Source: Bombyx mori (lineage: Eukaryota > Arthropoda > Insecta > Lepidoptera > Bombycidae). From it: DNA of 64,000 bases. Positions 47,341 to 58,769 of the stretch are shown in pieces. The stretch's first letter is position 1. The number at the start of each line of letters is the position of its first letter. Under the pieces are notes generated by a model. It saw nothing but the letters and a program-made list of their open reading frames with translations. It ran no database searches and was not told where the DNA came from. The stretch spans positions 4,774,753-4,838,752 of the forward strand of contig NC_085135.1 of NCBI RefSeq assembly GCF_030269925.1. Direction: 5' to 3'. A program made the position numbers and the translations under genes.

Positions 47341-48190
47341 CAACAAACTAGTGTATACACTTCAACTACCCACAGTAGAAAGTACCACAGTACCCACAGT
47401 AGAAGTAATTAAGTCTAGATAATCAAATCAGTCAATGTCCATTAAGTCATTTGTGCGAAATATAAACATGTCAGCTTTCCATTACAAACATAGTAGACAA
47501 TTTGAATTAAATTTAATAAATTTGTTTCTTAACGTTAGCAGTTCTTGCTTAAAGTTGATCGTGACAGATCATGACCTTGTACGAAAATCTTACATCTATA
47601 AACACTACCTATGCTTCGTCATACAATAATTGTCATTTAAACTAGCATTGTAGAGATAATACACACACTAAAGTGAATACTAAATTATTCTTAGCATTCT
47701 TATAAACATTTAGAAATTTAAGAAACGATTAACCCACAATCATGTTCATAACATATGACATTTTGTTCTGCACAAACGTTTTGTTACATGATTTGAAAAA
47801 CAAAAAAAAAAACAAAAAATGTAATGATGATTTAAAGTACTCTTAAATATTGATAGTTTGTACTTAATGACGCTTATAGTAATCTTAGACATGATTACAT
47901 TAGTTATACTTTTATTCCCTATCTAAATTATTTCTATTCTGACGTTTCTGATGCTTTAGCTTTGGTAATACTAGATGAAACAAACAGCAGATTGAACGAA
48001 AATCATCTTAAAGTTAATTACATTCATTACAAACCATTAGTTTGCATTTTGTTACAAAAGAAACTGATGTTCGTTACATGCAAATGAATTATAAACATAC
48101 ACATGCAAACATAAAATGTAAATTTATCTTTTAATCCAAATTAAATGTACATTAATATTACATCTAAATAATAGAAAGGGTTTCGAAAAT
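47341..48190. other. AT-rich sequence, no gene
   Basis: Only short ORFs in AT-rich DNA. A small direct repeat (acccacagtagaa) occurs twice near 47370-47402. The 5' end of CR1-like copy 1 probably lies near its left edge, but I cannot define it. Confidence 0.45.
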
Positions 48191-48300
48191 TTTTATTGCA
48201 CTCAACAGCAGACGAGCACGCAACCCGGCTCATGATAAGTGGTCACCAGTGCTTATAAACTTCAGCAGTGCCATAGGGGTTGCTGTCTATCACTTAAGTT
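48190..48300. repeat. degenerate lepidopteran interspersed repeat
   Basis: gcagacgagcac, catgataagtggtcacc and gccataggggttgctg resemble a widespread lepidopteran repeat whose usual form has gacgagcatacggc and gatggtaagtggtcacc. The match is from memory and the copy is weathered. Confidence 0.4.
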
Positions 48301-48980
48301 TTAATAAATTATTAATATACTCAGTCACAAGCATATTGATTTCACATAATGAAAATGTAAGAAACATAATCATGTTTGGGCATTTTCATTTATATCTGCT
48401 CATACAGAAAACACAACTTAGCAAATATATTCCACAGTTAATCTAAATAATTGCAAATAATGCTTTTGAAGACCGTTGACTTTTGATCATTAATTAAAAT
48501 CATCTTCTCGTAGAATTTACAAAAGAATTTTCATATATTACTAACTTACTAATTACAACTATTCAAACGTAATACTATAACTATAAGAACTAAACAACCT
48601 ATTTTAAAACAAAATTGGCATCAATTTAGTTCTTATGAACTATTTCAATTATTAATTTATAAATTATAAACATATTTAAAAAAAATTAAGATCCTTGAGA
48701 GTTCACGTTCCTTGCTGAATCAGTTTCTCTTCTGAAACGGAGAAACAAAGTATCTTAAGTATGTAACAAATATTGAAAAAATACGACCATGAAAAATTTA
48801 GTGTTAATGTAATCATACTTACAAATTAATATATTACATAACACGTTCTGGTTCAAATATAGTGCATCAATCTTTTCATGTTTCAGACATTTTTGTGCTC
48901 CTTATAATTTTTCCATAAAATTTTGTCATCATCAAACCTTTGTCTACAAAAATAAAAACATTATTTTATATTGGGTAGAA
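48301..48980. other. AT-rich sequence, no gene
   Basis: No domain, repeat or RNA gene is recognised. Short plus-strand ORFs look random for this base composition. Confidence 0.4.
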
Positions 48981-48984
48981 GTAT

Positions 48985-49100
48985 GAACGTGGTCACAGGC
49001 CACTTGGTGTAACTTGGTTATCAAACACCAGGAAACAAAACGTGAATGCCATCATCTAACTTTGGATGTGAGATCAATTGTGCTGTATTTTATTTAAACA
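48985..49100 (-). repeat. degenerate SINE fragment
   Basis: gtggtcacaggccacttggtg, caaacaccagg and aacgtgaatgccatcatc line up in order with the SINE body at 50210-50290 (gagctcacagcccacctggtg ... aacgtaaatgcgcc). It is strongly diverged, so an old copy. Confidence 0.45.
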
Positions 49101-49620
49101 GGAAAGCATGACTGATTGATCATTCCAAAAAACTAGTTCGGGCCCACTTGACAATAACCATATAATACGCTGAGTTGCAGAACATAAATACTTCCACCCA
49201 CTCGAGACAATTTTATTATCTGAGGTGTGTGTGTGATAGTACGAGACTTAATACCGACTGTTTTGATCAAAACTTAACATATATGATAGCTAGGCAGCAG
49301 AAATAGGAAGGACCATTAGTTGGTGCTAATTCATTTAATTATATTATGAATAATAATTCTGTTAGCAAATAATATACCGGGAAAATAGTGTAAACTCACC
49401 GTTATCAAGGCATCCGAAATAGCATTTCATTTTCGATCTTCGAGGCATGCTGATTTTTAATAATAAACTTTATGTAAGAAATGAAAATAGTTACACAGGC
49501 TTGCGAAACGCTAACGAAGAAAAGAGTATTGGAGCCAAGTTATATCTAAAGAGAATTCAAAACAGAGTTTCTCAATGTCTAATCGTCTAATATTCTCATA
49601 AAGCTAAAAGTTGCTCTAAA
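49101..49620. other. AT-rich sequence, no gene
   Basis: Nothing recognisable is seen up to the start of the hAT-like terminus at 49621. Confidence 0.4.
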
Positions 49621-50187
49621 TCAGTCTTTCTCAAAGTGGGCGATAACGCCCCCTGGGGGGCGTTAGAAACCTAGAGGGGGGCGTTAAGAGGCCCACGAAA
49701 AAATGGGGGGCGTTGATGTGGGGTAGGGGGGCGCTGTAAAATTTGTAATTTCATTTATTTTATAGTATTTTAAATTTTACTAAAATTAAAACTCACCTAC
49801 TACACAATAACGAATAATTAGTTTATATTCCTACCCTGTATGATGTTATAAAAACTTAAAATAATTAACATACATTTCGTAGGATAGCCCACACACCGTA
49901 CGCAATCAAGTTGTAACAAGTTTCTGCGGAACATGATCAATGATAGTTAAAAAATTAGAGCAATGTTACCTTAATTACATTGCACCAGAAATTATTTTAA
50001 ACATTAGAAAAAAAAAACTACCATGCAGTTTTAAAATAACACAAATTGAGGTTTTCTTTACTTTCTTTCTTGTTTTTAACATAAGGGCATTTTAAAGCAT
50101 TTTCCTAGCATTTTATAAGAAATTACTGATGTAAGAATCATAATTTTTATATAAAATGGAAATGCGTATATAATTATTGTTAACTTT

Positions 50188-50350
50188 TTTTTTTTTTTTT
50201 TTTGCTTAGATGGATGGACGAGCTCACAGCCCACCTGGTGTTAAGTGGTTACTGGAGCCCATAGACATCTACAACGTAAATGCGCCACCCACCTCGGTGG
50301 TGGTACCTACCCGTGCGGACTCCCAAGAGGTCCTACCACCAGTGAAAACT
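50188..50350 (-). mobile_element. truncated SINE copy
   Basis: Poly-T (50188-50205) precedes tggacgagctcacagccc, gtgttaagtggttactgg and gtcctaccaccagtg. The same family is at 23485-24260. This copy lacks the middle block and the tRNA-like head, so it is truncated at its 5' end. Confidence 0.8.
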
Positions 50351-50481
50351 TGTCTTAGATTATTATTTTTTACAATTTACCTATTACCGTCCAATGTCAA
50401 ATAGTATAGTATAGTATAGTAAGCCTAAACAGCTCACTTATTGTAAACATTATTTACTATTTTATTTCTATATAATAATAG

Positions 50482-51722
50482 GTTGGGGAAAAAGTTTCTT
50501 CGCATTTTTTAAGAAATATCACAACATTTTTTAATATAGCTTATTCTCATTTAACTAAAGTATGTCGGTACCATTTTGTTCGATAACTTTCTGCCATCTT
50601 TTAGGTAGGGACATGATCCCATTGCTATAGAAATTTTGGGGCTTCGGATCAAAATACCGCGACAATTGGTTTTGGCAGTCCTCTCGTGAAGTTAACCTGA
50701 CACCGCCTAAAGAATTCTGAAGAGACCGAAACAGGTAGTAATCTGAAGGTGCAAGGTCAGAACTATACGGCGGATGCATTAACACCTCCCAGCCAAGCTC
50801 TCTAAATTTTTGGCTGAGTGGCTAAAGATCTGTGAGGTCTAGCGTTATTGTGAGGAAAAACCACACCCCTTCTGTTGATTAATTCCGGCCGCTTTCTCTC
50901 AACTTCTTGGTTTAATCTCATCAGTTGTTCGCAATAGAGTTCAGAATTGATGGTCCTGCCTGGTGGTAACAGCTCATAATGTATAATGCCCTTCCAATCC
51001 CACCACACACACCTTGTTGCGAGTCAACCCGGGTTTCGCCAGAGTCTGTGAAGCCTGATCCGCCTTTGACCACAACCTTTCTCGTACGTTCTTGTCGTAC
51101 GTGATCCACTTTTCATCACCAGCTATTAGCTTCTTCAAAAATGGTTTGGTTTCATTACGTCGTAATAAAGAATCACAAATGAGTACACGGTTCATTAGGT
51201 TTCTTTCAGTGAGCTTTTTTATGGAACCCAGTTTTTTTCAAATGCGCCATAACTATTTTGTGGTCAATTCCCAGTTCTTCAGTTACGTTGTAACTACTGA
51301 TATGCCGATCTTGCCCCACTTTTTCAAAAATGGCATCGATTTTATCCGTAATAGGACGACCAGAGCGACGTGCATTTTTGACATCAAAATTTCCGGATTG
51401 AAAACGCTTAAACCAAATTTGTGCTACTCTCACAGACACGGCACTAGGTCCATAAACATCGCAAATTTTTTTCACGGCTTGCGTTGCTTTTTTACCTTTT
51501 TTGTAGTAAAATTTTAAAATGTATAGGATATCTTCATTAGATTCACTCATCTTGACAGTACGAAAAATAAATAAAAATCACACATCTTCCTAATTTTAAT
51601 TTGGAATTGTGTTCTTTCGAATTTAAACTTATAATGATACTAAAACCAGCCAGATACAAATAGTATAGCCAAAGAGATTTTATTACAAGTTCATACATTT
51701 TTAAGCTTTTATCCGACCGAAT
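50482..51722 (-). mobile_element. mariner-family transposon, degenerate
   Basis: The left end ggttggggaaaaagtttcttcg is preceded by TA (last bases shown in part) and matches mariner termini. At the right end, the complement of 51698-51722 reads cggtcggataaaagctt, a weathered counterpart. About 1.24 kb long, it has one transposase gene on the minus strand broken by several frameshifts. Confidence 0.85.
50555..51550 (-). pseudogene. mariner transposase, frameshifted and missing a catalytic Asp
   Basis: ATG at 51550. The first segment has the paired helix-turn-helix region (VRVAQIWFKRFQSGNFDVKN, RSGRPITD). After frame changes come ICDSLLRRNETKPFLKKLIA and GDEKWITYDK (first Asp), VWWDWKGIIHYELLPPGRTI, VVFPHNNARPH, and PPYSSDLAPSDYYLFRSLQN (third Asp). 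The family motif at the second position is DNARPH; here Asp is replaced by Asn. With at least three frameshifts this is clearly dead. Confidence 0.9.
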
Positions 51723-52083
51723 CATGAAACCGAATCATGAAATTCCGTAACGAAAAAAGCCTAACACACCTCACTCCGCCTACCATGTAGCTCGCGTTCA
51801 ACACATTCACCCGTTGCGCTTGTGTAGTGTTTGTGAATAAGCGCGTGGCGTGATGTCACACTGCATGCGAATCATGAAAAGTCTGCCCATCTCTCTCTCG
51901 CGCGGTTTAGCTTATGAGTGTGAAGGGGACAGTTAAGGTTTTGCCTTTATTAAGGTTTAATATAGCGTGGTCTTGTTTTATTATTGTTTTAATATTAAAT
52001 TATCATTGTCTAATTATAATGTCATAAGTTGATAAAAAATTCTATGCAATAGCTTTACCGCCGCAGTTCCCGAGTGCCACACG
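51723..52083. other. no gene seen
   Basis: Repeats of gaatcatgaa occur at about 51718, 51730 and 51868. The remainder is unrecognised and ends at the T run that begins the R1 fragment. Confidence 0.4.
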
Positions 52084-53630
52084 TTTTTTTTTTGTCAGGT
52101 GGAAATCGCCGGACTTCCGCCTTTCACTGGGGATGGAGGGCGGGGCATGTCGGAATCGAACCGACTAAAACCTCCTGTCGCTCAACAACCAGCATCCAAA
52201 CCTCGCATGAGACAGAGCTCATGAAAAGGCAAAGGGGGGAAAGTGAAGCGTTTAGTGTGGAGCACATCTCTCCCATCACTCTCCCCCTCGGGATGCCCGA
52301 CTGGCGGTCGTCGGCGCCACGACCACCAGCCCTCTCGGTCGGCAGGCTGTCCGAAGTCCGGCTAGATGGCGCCGGTTAGAATGGTCTATCCTACGGAATA
52401 CCCCGCTGGGTCAGAACCAGGGTGGGTTGGGGATAGCCGGCCTTCCATCACCCGGATACTCATACGTAAAACGTATGCAGAGCAGCTTGCACGTCGTCTT
52501 CTTAGGCCCCCTTCGCCGGTCCCCAGGCCGACATGTGAGGGAGACCCGAAACACTTAGAAGGCCAGGGCTTATGCGAGATCCGTCTCCCTGGACCCCGCT
52601 CGACGGGGGCGGTCCTGTGCATCTCTCACGCGCCCCGCCGCCTCCTTTTGCGAGATGGTACACTCGCAGAAGTCGAGCATCGCCTTCCACGACTCGTCGT
52701 CACCGAGCATCGATGCCAGAACACTCGGCAACGACAAGTCGTTTCCTATTTTTGCGACCAGGACACGCCGTCACCCCTCCCATGCGGGGCAGGCGACGAG
52801 CGTATGCTCTGCCGTGTCCAAGTCGCAACCACAATGGTGGCACTCTGCCGTCGGCTAAGCTCCGATCCAGTGTAGGAACTCACCGAAGCAACCATGCCCA
52901 GTGAGTACCTGCGTGAGCCGAAAAGTGAGGCGTCCTCAGTCACGATTCACCCAGTTCACAAGAACCGGGCGAATCGCCTCGACGGTCCTACGACCAGCCG
53001 AAGGGATCGGCCAGCCGCCTGGACCATGACTCCAGCACGGACCGCCAAGATTGGGCCCTCCGCGCTCTGACCACACTGGGGCCGGGACGCGCCACGAAGC
53101 ACGCAGAACCGGCCACGAAGAACCGGGCACGAAGGTTAGCCCGCCACTGATAGTCAGCGGCGAGCGCCTCCGCCTCCAGGACCCAAGGCGGCGTCCCAGC
53201 CAGTACACACGCCGCCTCGAAAGAGATGGTGTGATAAACACGGATGATCCTTACCACGATGGTGCGTTGCGGCCTTTGCAGCAACTTCGCTACCCCCATG
53301 GCCAGTGACTGGGCCCACGCGGGCGCCTCGTGTAAGGTCATTGGCCGCACCACCCCCGTATAGAGACGGCGCGTCACCTGGGGCGGCGCGTCACAAACGA
53401 GGGACCAGGTTCTGAAAGTGAACACGGAAGGTCCAACGACTGTCATACCCGATATTCCACAAAAGGGGGCCGAGCACCGACCCCTGTGGAACATCGCGCA
53501 CGAAGGAGCCTGTGCACGATCCCACCGTGTCCAGTACACGTGACCGATCTGTCCTACAAGTAGGAAGCCACCAGTCGGTGAAGGTAGGGGGGCACTCCGT
53601 GTCTTACCAGGGGCATTTTTTTTAAATAAA
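52084..53630 (-). mobile_element. 5'-truncated R1-clade LINE
   Basis: A T run at 52084-52093 (the element's tail) begins a GC-rich block. The minus strand encodes the C-terminal part of an R1-like ORF2, and about 300 bases of 3' UTR follow it. The right end lies in a T-rich boundary near 53625. The flanks are not 28S rDNA. Related pieces are at 23690 and 63246. No target duplication could be defined. Confidence 0.75.
52600..53590 (-). pseudogene. R1-like ORF2 C-terminal region, RT palm deleted
   Basis: Minus-strand frames give VRDVPQGSVLGPLLWNIGYD and then directly SRWTFRVHFQNLVPR, skipping the segment that carries YADD in the copy at 63246. Next are VTRRLYTGVVRPM, APAWAQSLAMGVAKLLQRPQ and ACVLAGTPPWVLEAEALAAD. 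The end has the zinc-finger-like ECHHCGCDLDTAEHTLVACP and ESWKAMLDFCECTISQKEAA, typical of R1 ORF2. Several stops and frame changes occur. Confidence 0.78.
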
Positions 53631-53972
53631 AGAACACTTATTGCAGCATAACTATAATAGTTAGATATGCTGTCGCGACACTTTTTGAAAATAATGTTTT
53701 CTACAAAATCGTAGTACATTATTTTATTCTATCATCAATAGTTTTCGTAGGTACGCGACGTAAAGAATATTTTAGGAAATTTTTTTTACACCTTGGGTTA
53801 AATTATTGGAGTTTTAGTAAGGATACCTAATTTTTTTCAAAAAAGATTATAGCCTATGTCACTCGGGAATAGTGAAGCTTCCAAACAGTGAAAGAATTTT
53901 TCAAATCGGCTCAGTAGTTTCGGAGCCTATTGAATACAAACAAACAAACAAATCTTTCCTCTTTATAATATT
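53631..53972 (+). repeat. lepidopteran LINE-like 3' tail, split by CR1-like copy 2
   Basis: gtgaaagaatttttcaaatc, ggctcagtagtttcggagcc and (caaa)n, then tctttcctctttataatatt, form a tail I recall as very common in Lepidoptera, usually continuing agtatagat. That continuation appears at 58956, after CR1-like copy 2, supporting insertion of the latter at this point. Confidence 0.65.
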
Positions 53973-54255
53973 TATTTTTATTTATTTATTTATTTATGTA
54001 CACACAGAAAACAAGACACAGTACAGAGTAATAGGAAAATTATGTACAAAGGCACTGCTTATTTCTTTGAGAAATCTCTTCCAGCAGACCTGCGAGAGGA
54101 TAATGAGAATAATAATAAAAAGTGATAAGTGTGTGTAGAACAAATAACACATAACTAAAATAACAAATACAACATGAGAATTATAGCACATACACATAGC
54201 AAATATTATAAGTAACACAGTAACACTCGTATATACGAAGAGTATAGAACCATGA

Positions 54256-57207
54256 TCATTCGGTTGATGAGAGATAAAATTGTTTGACCTTGTATTTAAA
54301 AACAGAAACAGACTTGCAAACTCGGATGTCAGCCGGCAACGAATTCCACAGTCTGACCGCGTGCACAGTAAAGGAGTGAGAATAGAAATTGGTTTTGTGG
54401 GAAGGGAATAACAAAACAGAACGTTGGTTGGACCTGCAGGGAGCATCAGGAGAACGAATGAAAGAGAATCGCTCACGTAAATATAAGGGAGAAGTGGGCT
54501 TATGTAGGATATTGAATAGGAGACATAATATTCGAGTATTCCTACGAAGGCGTATAGGGAGCCATTTAAGTTCTTTGCGAAAATGAGAAACATGATCGAA
54601 TTTTCTGAGATTGTATATAAAACGGATACATAGATTTTGCATCCTCTCAAGCTTGTTTGAGAGCTCCTCAGTGGCATCCAAGTAGCAGGCATCGGCGTAA
54701 TCAATTATGGGTAGAATGAGAGCTTGGACGAGAGATATTTTTGTATGCTGAGGTAAGAAGCCCTGCAGACATCTCAACGAGTGCAAGGCAAAGTGCACCT
54801 TCCTACTAATCTCAGCAACGTGAGAACTCCACGAAAGATGTCGATCTACAATAACACCCAGGTTTTTAACTGAATCGGTTAGAGTTATTTGAGTCCCATC
54901 CAAATAAATTGGGGGGAGTATAGGATCGCTGAGTCTACTGCGCAGTTGTTTACCCCCTATAATGATAGCCTGTGATTTTCCCGGATTAATGTGCAGACCG
55001 TAGGCTTTTGCCCATTCACTGATAGACTTCAGATCATTGTTCATCGCAGCAATAGCCGATTCAACTTCAGGCTCCGAGAAGTGGCGATATAGCTGGAGAT
55101 CGTCTGCGTAGAGGTGGAATTTAGAAGATATAAGCCTAGTGACAGAGTTTATAAATACAGAAAACAGAAGAGGAGAAAGAACACCACCTTGGGGAACGCC
55201 CGCACTGACGTTCTGCCAATCCGAGAAAGTCTCGTCAAGACGGACACATTGCGAGCGCCCCCGAAGGTAACTATCAAACCAGTTAATAGCAGACGAGGAG
55301 ATATTGTTTGATTTGAGTATTTCGAGCAGAACATCGAAGTCAACAGAGTTAAAAGCGCTGCTGAAATCTAACAACACTAATAAAGTTAGTTGTTTGTTTT
55401 CCATGGCCCAGCGAATGTCATCAGTCACTTTTAGAAGAGCTGTAACCGTGCTGTGGCCCTTGCGAAAACCAGATTGGAAGGAGCTAAGAAGATTGTGGGA
55501 GAGGAGAAAAGACGACAGCTGACGGTGGACAATGTGCTCAAGGACTTTGGAAAGAAAAGGAAGTATAGATATAGGCCGGAACTGAGATGGCAAAATAGGA
55601 TTAGGGCTTTTTGGGATAGGAACAACGTAGGCTTGTTTCCAAGAATCGGGAAAGTTGCTAGAGGTAAAGGAAAAATTGAAAATATGGGTAAGTATAGGAG
55701 CTACCGTTGGAAGAATTAGGGCAATCATTTTAGAGCATACGTTATCAATTCCAACAGCCGTGGATGAGATGGAGAAAAAGGAATTACGGACATCAGCAAC
55801 CGAGACAGGACTTAAGTCAAAAATAGGGATCTGGGGTACGGATAGACTAGAAATCTTAAGCAACGTGGCCGTCTTTGACGAATCACTGAGTGACACAGGA
55901 GGGAGAGAAAAATGCTTATTGAGGGCGCACAAGTCAGTATCCTTGACAGAAGAGACGGGAGTTTTGCCAATGCCGACAGATTTAAGGAATCTCCAAGTAT
56001 GAGCAGGGCTGCGATTTTCAAGTGATTTGTGAAAGTAAAGTCTTTTAGCATCTCTGCACAAACGGTTGCACCGGTTGCGCAGTGCTTTGTACATGGCCAG
56101 GCTGTGTTCAGTGGGGCAACGTTTGTATCTTCTTTTGGCTTTGTCCCTGCGAGCCATCAGAGTTTTAATATCCGGCGTTAACCACGGTGCAGGTTTATGT
56201 TTAATTCGAACTCGACGGACGGGGGCATGCTGATCAAACAAACTGATTACCTTATAATTAAAAGAATTGACCATGTCGTTAATGTTATGGTGTTCAAGAA
56301 TACACGACCAGTCGGTATTATTTACATCCCGTCGCAACGCTCCCAGATCAATTCCCTTGTAATTGCGAAGTAGGAGAAATTGTGAATTACGTTTAGGGGG
56401 TCGAACACGATAGGAGAGATAAATCAAGTCATGATAAGAAAAGGAAGCGGAGAGTTGACCATGAGTGATAACATTATCAGGAGAAGATACTATCATGAGA
56501 TCAAGTAAAGAAGGAGTACAATTAGGAGAAAAATGAGTAGCAGAAGATGGTAAGACCTGAAGGTTAAAAGAAGACAGTAAAGATAGAAGTTGACGAGATC
56601 GGTAGTTGTTTTTGATGAGGCAAGTGTTGAAGTCTCCCATAATGATTACATGATTGTAATTTGAGCAGAGTTCGAGCAAAACAGAATCAAGAGAATTGAA
56701 ATAATCAATATTGAGGTTAGGGCTATAGAAAACACCAAGTAGGAGTTTAGAGTGAAATATGGAGATCTCAAGAAAAAGAAATTCAGCGGATTCGGAATAA
56801 GGAGAGGGTGACGCATTTATAACCTTAAATGGAATTTCAGCACGCAGGTAGATAGCCACGCCACCGCCCCCCTTCTCGGTTCGGTCATTTCTGATCAGTA
56901 CGAATCCAGGGAGTGAAAAAAATGAAGAAGGAAGAGAGGGTTTTAAAAAAGATTCAGTAATAAGTATGACGTCAAGCGGAGAGTTGCTAAATGAGGACAG
57001 AAGGTCAGTATAATGACTAGGAACACTTTGAGCATTAATGTGGGCTATATTAAGATTATTGGAATAAGTAGAAAAACATTGGGCGATCCGATCATGTAGG
57101 GTCAGAACTGTGGAAGAGCTACTATTCACACTGACAAAACTATCAGATGAAGAGGTACACGAAAAGAAACTATCATTGAGATCAAGTAAATCATCAGTTT
57201 CATACAT
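54256..57207 (-). CDS. CR1-like ORF2: endonuclease + reverse transcriptase, intact
   Basis: 983 aa from ATG at 57207. Endonuclease (about 50-275): NLNIAHINAQSVPSHY, VILITESFLKPSL, IIMGDFNTCL, LLDLMIVSSPDN and FSYHDLIYLSYRVR. A basic linker follows (MARRDKAKRRYKRC, RNRCNRLCRDAKRLYF). RT (about 490-760): VPIPKSPNPILPSQFRPISI, FQSGFRKGHSTVTALLKV, LLVLLDFSSAFNSVDFDVLL, SAGVPQGGVLSPLLFS and catalytic KFHLYADDLQLYRHF. The C-terminal thumb ends LWNSLPADIRVCKSV. There is no RNase H. All motifs are present and no stop interrupts, so it is predicted active. Confidence 0.94.
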   Translation of the reverse strand: MYETDDLLDLNDSFFSCTSSSDSFVSVNSSSSTVLTLHDRIAQCFSTYSNNLNIAHINAQSVPSHYTDLLSSFSNSPLDVILITESFLKPSLPSSFFSLPGFVLIRNDRTEKGGGGVAIYLRAEIPFKVINASPSPYSESAEFLFLEISIFHSKLLLGVFYSPNLNIDYFNSLDSVLLELCSNYNHVIIMGDFNTCLIKNNYRSRQLLSLLSSFNLQVLPSSATHFSPNCTPSLLDLMIVSSPDNVITHGQLSASFSYHDLIYLSYRVRPPKRNSQFLLLRNYKGIDLGALRRDVNNTDWSCILEHHNINDMVNSFNYKVISLFDQHAPVRRVRIKHKPAPWLTPDIKTLMARRDKAKRRYKRCPTEHSLAMYKALRNRCNRLCRDAKRLYFHKSLENRSPAHTWRFLKSVGIGKTPVSSVKDTDLCALNKHFSLPPVSLSDSSKTATLLKISSLSVPQIPIFDLSPVSVADVRNSFFSISSTAVGIDNVCSKMIALILPTVAPILTHIFNFSFTSSNFPDSWKQAYVVPIPKSPNPILPSQFRPISILPFLSKVLEHIVHRQLSSFLLSHNLLSSFQSGFRKGHSTVTALLKVTDDIRWAMENKQLTLLVLLDFSSAFNSVDFDVLLEILKSNNISSSAINWFDSYLRGRSQCVRLDETFSDWQNVSAGVPQGGVLSPLLFSVFINSVTRLISSKFHLYADDLQLYRHFSEPEVESAIAAMNNDLKSISEWAKAYGLHINPGKSQAIIIGGKQLRSRLSDPILPPIYLDGTQITLTDSVKNLGVIVDRHLSWSSHVAEISRKVHFALHSLRCLQGFLPQHTKISLVQALILPIIDYADACYLDATEELSNKLERMQNLCIRFIYNLRKFDHVSHFRKELKWLPIRLRRNTRILCLLFNILHKPTSPLYLRERFSFIRSPDAPCRSNQRSVLLFPSHKTNFYSHSFTVHAVRLWNSLPADIRVCKSVSVFKYKVKQFYLSSTE

Positions 57208-57992
57208 TGATATGTTAACAGATTTCAGACGTGCACAATTAAGACGTGTATGTGTATATGCAGAAGATCCAAAGTGGAACTTAAATAAAATAAAAAATAA
57301 AACAAATTAATCAATTACCCAGTGGATTACCTTACCAACTCGCTGGTTTAGTGGCAGAGATTGAACAGAGAAAAATTAAAGACAACTTAAATTATATGCT
57401 TGCTAGACACAAAAGAAATTAGCATTTAAAAAAAAAAAAAGTACGTAAATTATAAAGTACATAGTAAAAGGACATGTTTTAAAAAAAAAAAAAAAAGTTT
57501 TATGACCACACAGCACCACACAGATTTTTTGGCAAAGAACACGAATAAAACGCAAATCACAAAGTATGTTTTGTCAACTAACAGCAAGAACAAAACGCAA
57601 AAGACAGTTTAGTTGAAAGCAAAATGTCAATGTCAAGTCGATGTCAAATAATGTAAACATATTATTCAGAAAAAAATTCTCTCGACATTAACTAGTATTT
57701 GATCCGTGATACATAAACCAACCAAACAGTAACTATATAATTACAATATAAATATAAGCATATAAAGAAAAATTAGAATACATGAAACATATTATTATCA
57801 CCGACTACCGACAATTTAAAACACATGCATGTATGACAATTCTTATTTTTATTTTTAATAAAACTTTGTACGTAATAAAGTAGATACCTCCATAGTGTTT
57901 CAAACTACCATTGCACACTACATATTAATTTATTTTAAGATGTGCTGTGTGGAAGTCCAGCAAAGCATTTTAAAAAGCGCCGATATAGGTGC
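57208..57992 (-). other. CR1-like copy 2 spacer between ORF1 and ORF2
   Basis: 785 bases of AT-rich sequence with A runs and no credible ORF. The length makes simple reinitiation unlikely and suggests separate initiation or an internal element for ORF2. I see no splice or IRES-like signal that I can defend. Confidence 0.6.
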
Positions 57993-58769
57993 CTAAACGC
58001 GGCGCCGACTTGATTTGGTAACTTTTGGCTGAGATTTGGCAGTCTCGCGGTCATCATTGGTCCGTGGAGAATTATGGATGGCCGCAGCAGCAGGGTATCG
58101 GGATGTTAAGGCGTCCAGTTCGGACTTACACTCAATTTTATGACGAGTTTTGTCAGGTGTTAGAATGACAATTTTTCCTTCCACTGACCAGCAGTTACCG
58201 ACACTAAAATGTTGTCGGGCAGCAGTGAAGATCTTGTGTCTCGTTTTGGTGAGGAATTCAGAGACAGTGATTCCAGAGCCTTTCAGATTGGTTTTATTAT
58301 CCCATACAACATTGCGATGCTCCATGCTGCAGAAACGCACTAGGACAGGTCTGACTTTACCCTGAGAATTGCCGAGCCGATGACAATTGTTGATATGTTC
58401 TATGCAAATTTCAGGGAGTTTCATGTTTCTAGTGAAAACTTCAACAATAGATTTGTGCAATTTTTCATTTTTATTTTCAGGAATACCATGTAGAAGTAGA
58501 ACTTTTCTTCTCATCATGGTCTCATGCCTATCCAACCCGAGGCTGAGAAGCTCAATCTGGGTCTTCATCTGAGAAAGTGTTTGCCACACAAAAGCTTTAA
58601 AATCATTAAACTCACGCGATAAAGTTGAAATATCGACATGTGCTGGAACAGCTCCGGTAGATGCCTTCTGCAGCTTCAGGTCATAGTCGTTCATACGTGT
58701 TTGGAAAAGCTTCTCGAGGCTTTCTAGAGTTTCAGATCCATGATGTGTGCAAGTAAAGTTTATGGCCAA
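57993..58769 (-). CDS. CR1-like copy 2 ORF1: coiled-coil/RRM-like protein
   Basis: The open frame is 258 aa from the upstream limit at 58769; an ATG at 58742 (MDLKL... region by homology with copy 1) is the likelier start. It has helical N-terminal heptads (LEKLFQTRMNDYDLKLQKA; LSQMKTQIELLSLGLDRHET), RRKVLLLHGIPENK, HRLGNSQGKVRPVLVRFCSM and a basic C-terminus KSSRRRV. The order matches ORF1 of copy 1. Predicted RNA-binding partner of ORF2. No zinc knuckles are present. Confidence 0.85.
   Translation of the reverse strand: MAINFTCTHHGSETLESLEKLFQTRMNDYDLKLQKASTGAVPAHVDISTLSREFNDFKAFVWQTLSQMKTQIELLSLGLDRHETMMRRKVLLLHGIPENKNEKLHKSIVEVFTRNMKLPEICIEHINNCHRLGNSQGKVRPVLVRFCSMEHRNVVWDNKTNLKGSGITVSEFLTKTRHKIFTAARQHFSVGNCWSVEGKIVILTPDKTRHKIECKSELDALTSRYPAAAAIHNSPRTNDDRETAKSQPKVTKSSRRRV

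Noticed and set aside
52084..53630. rDNA-inserted R1
   Set aside because: The coding motifs are R1-like, but the flanks show no 28S rRNA sequence, so this is a dispersed fragment, not an rDNA insertion.
53994..54704. Minus-strand ORF of 236 aa with hydrophobic stretches
   Set aside because: Overlaps the intact CR1-like ORF2 in another frame and its UTR; no independent support.
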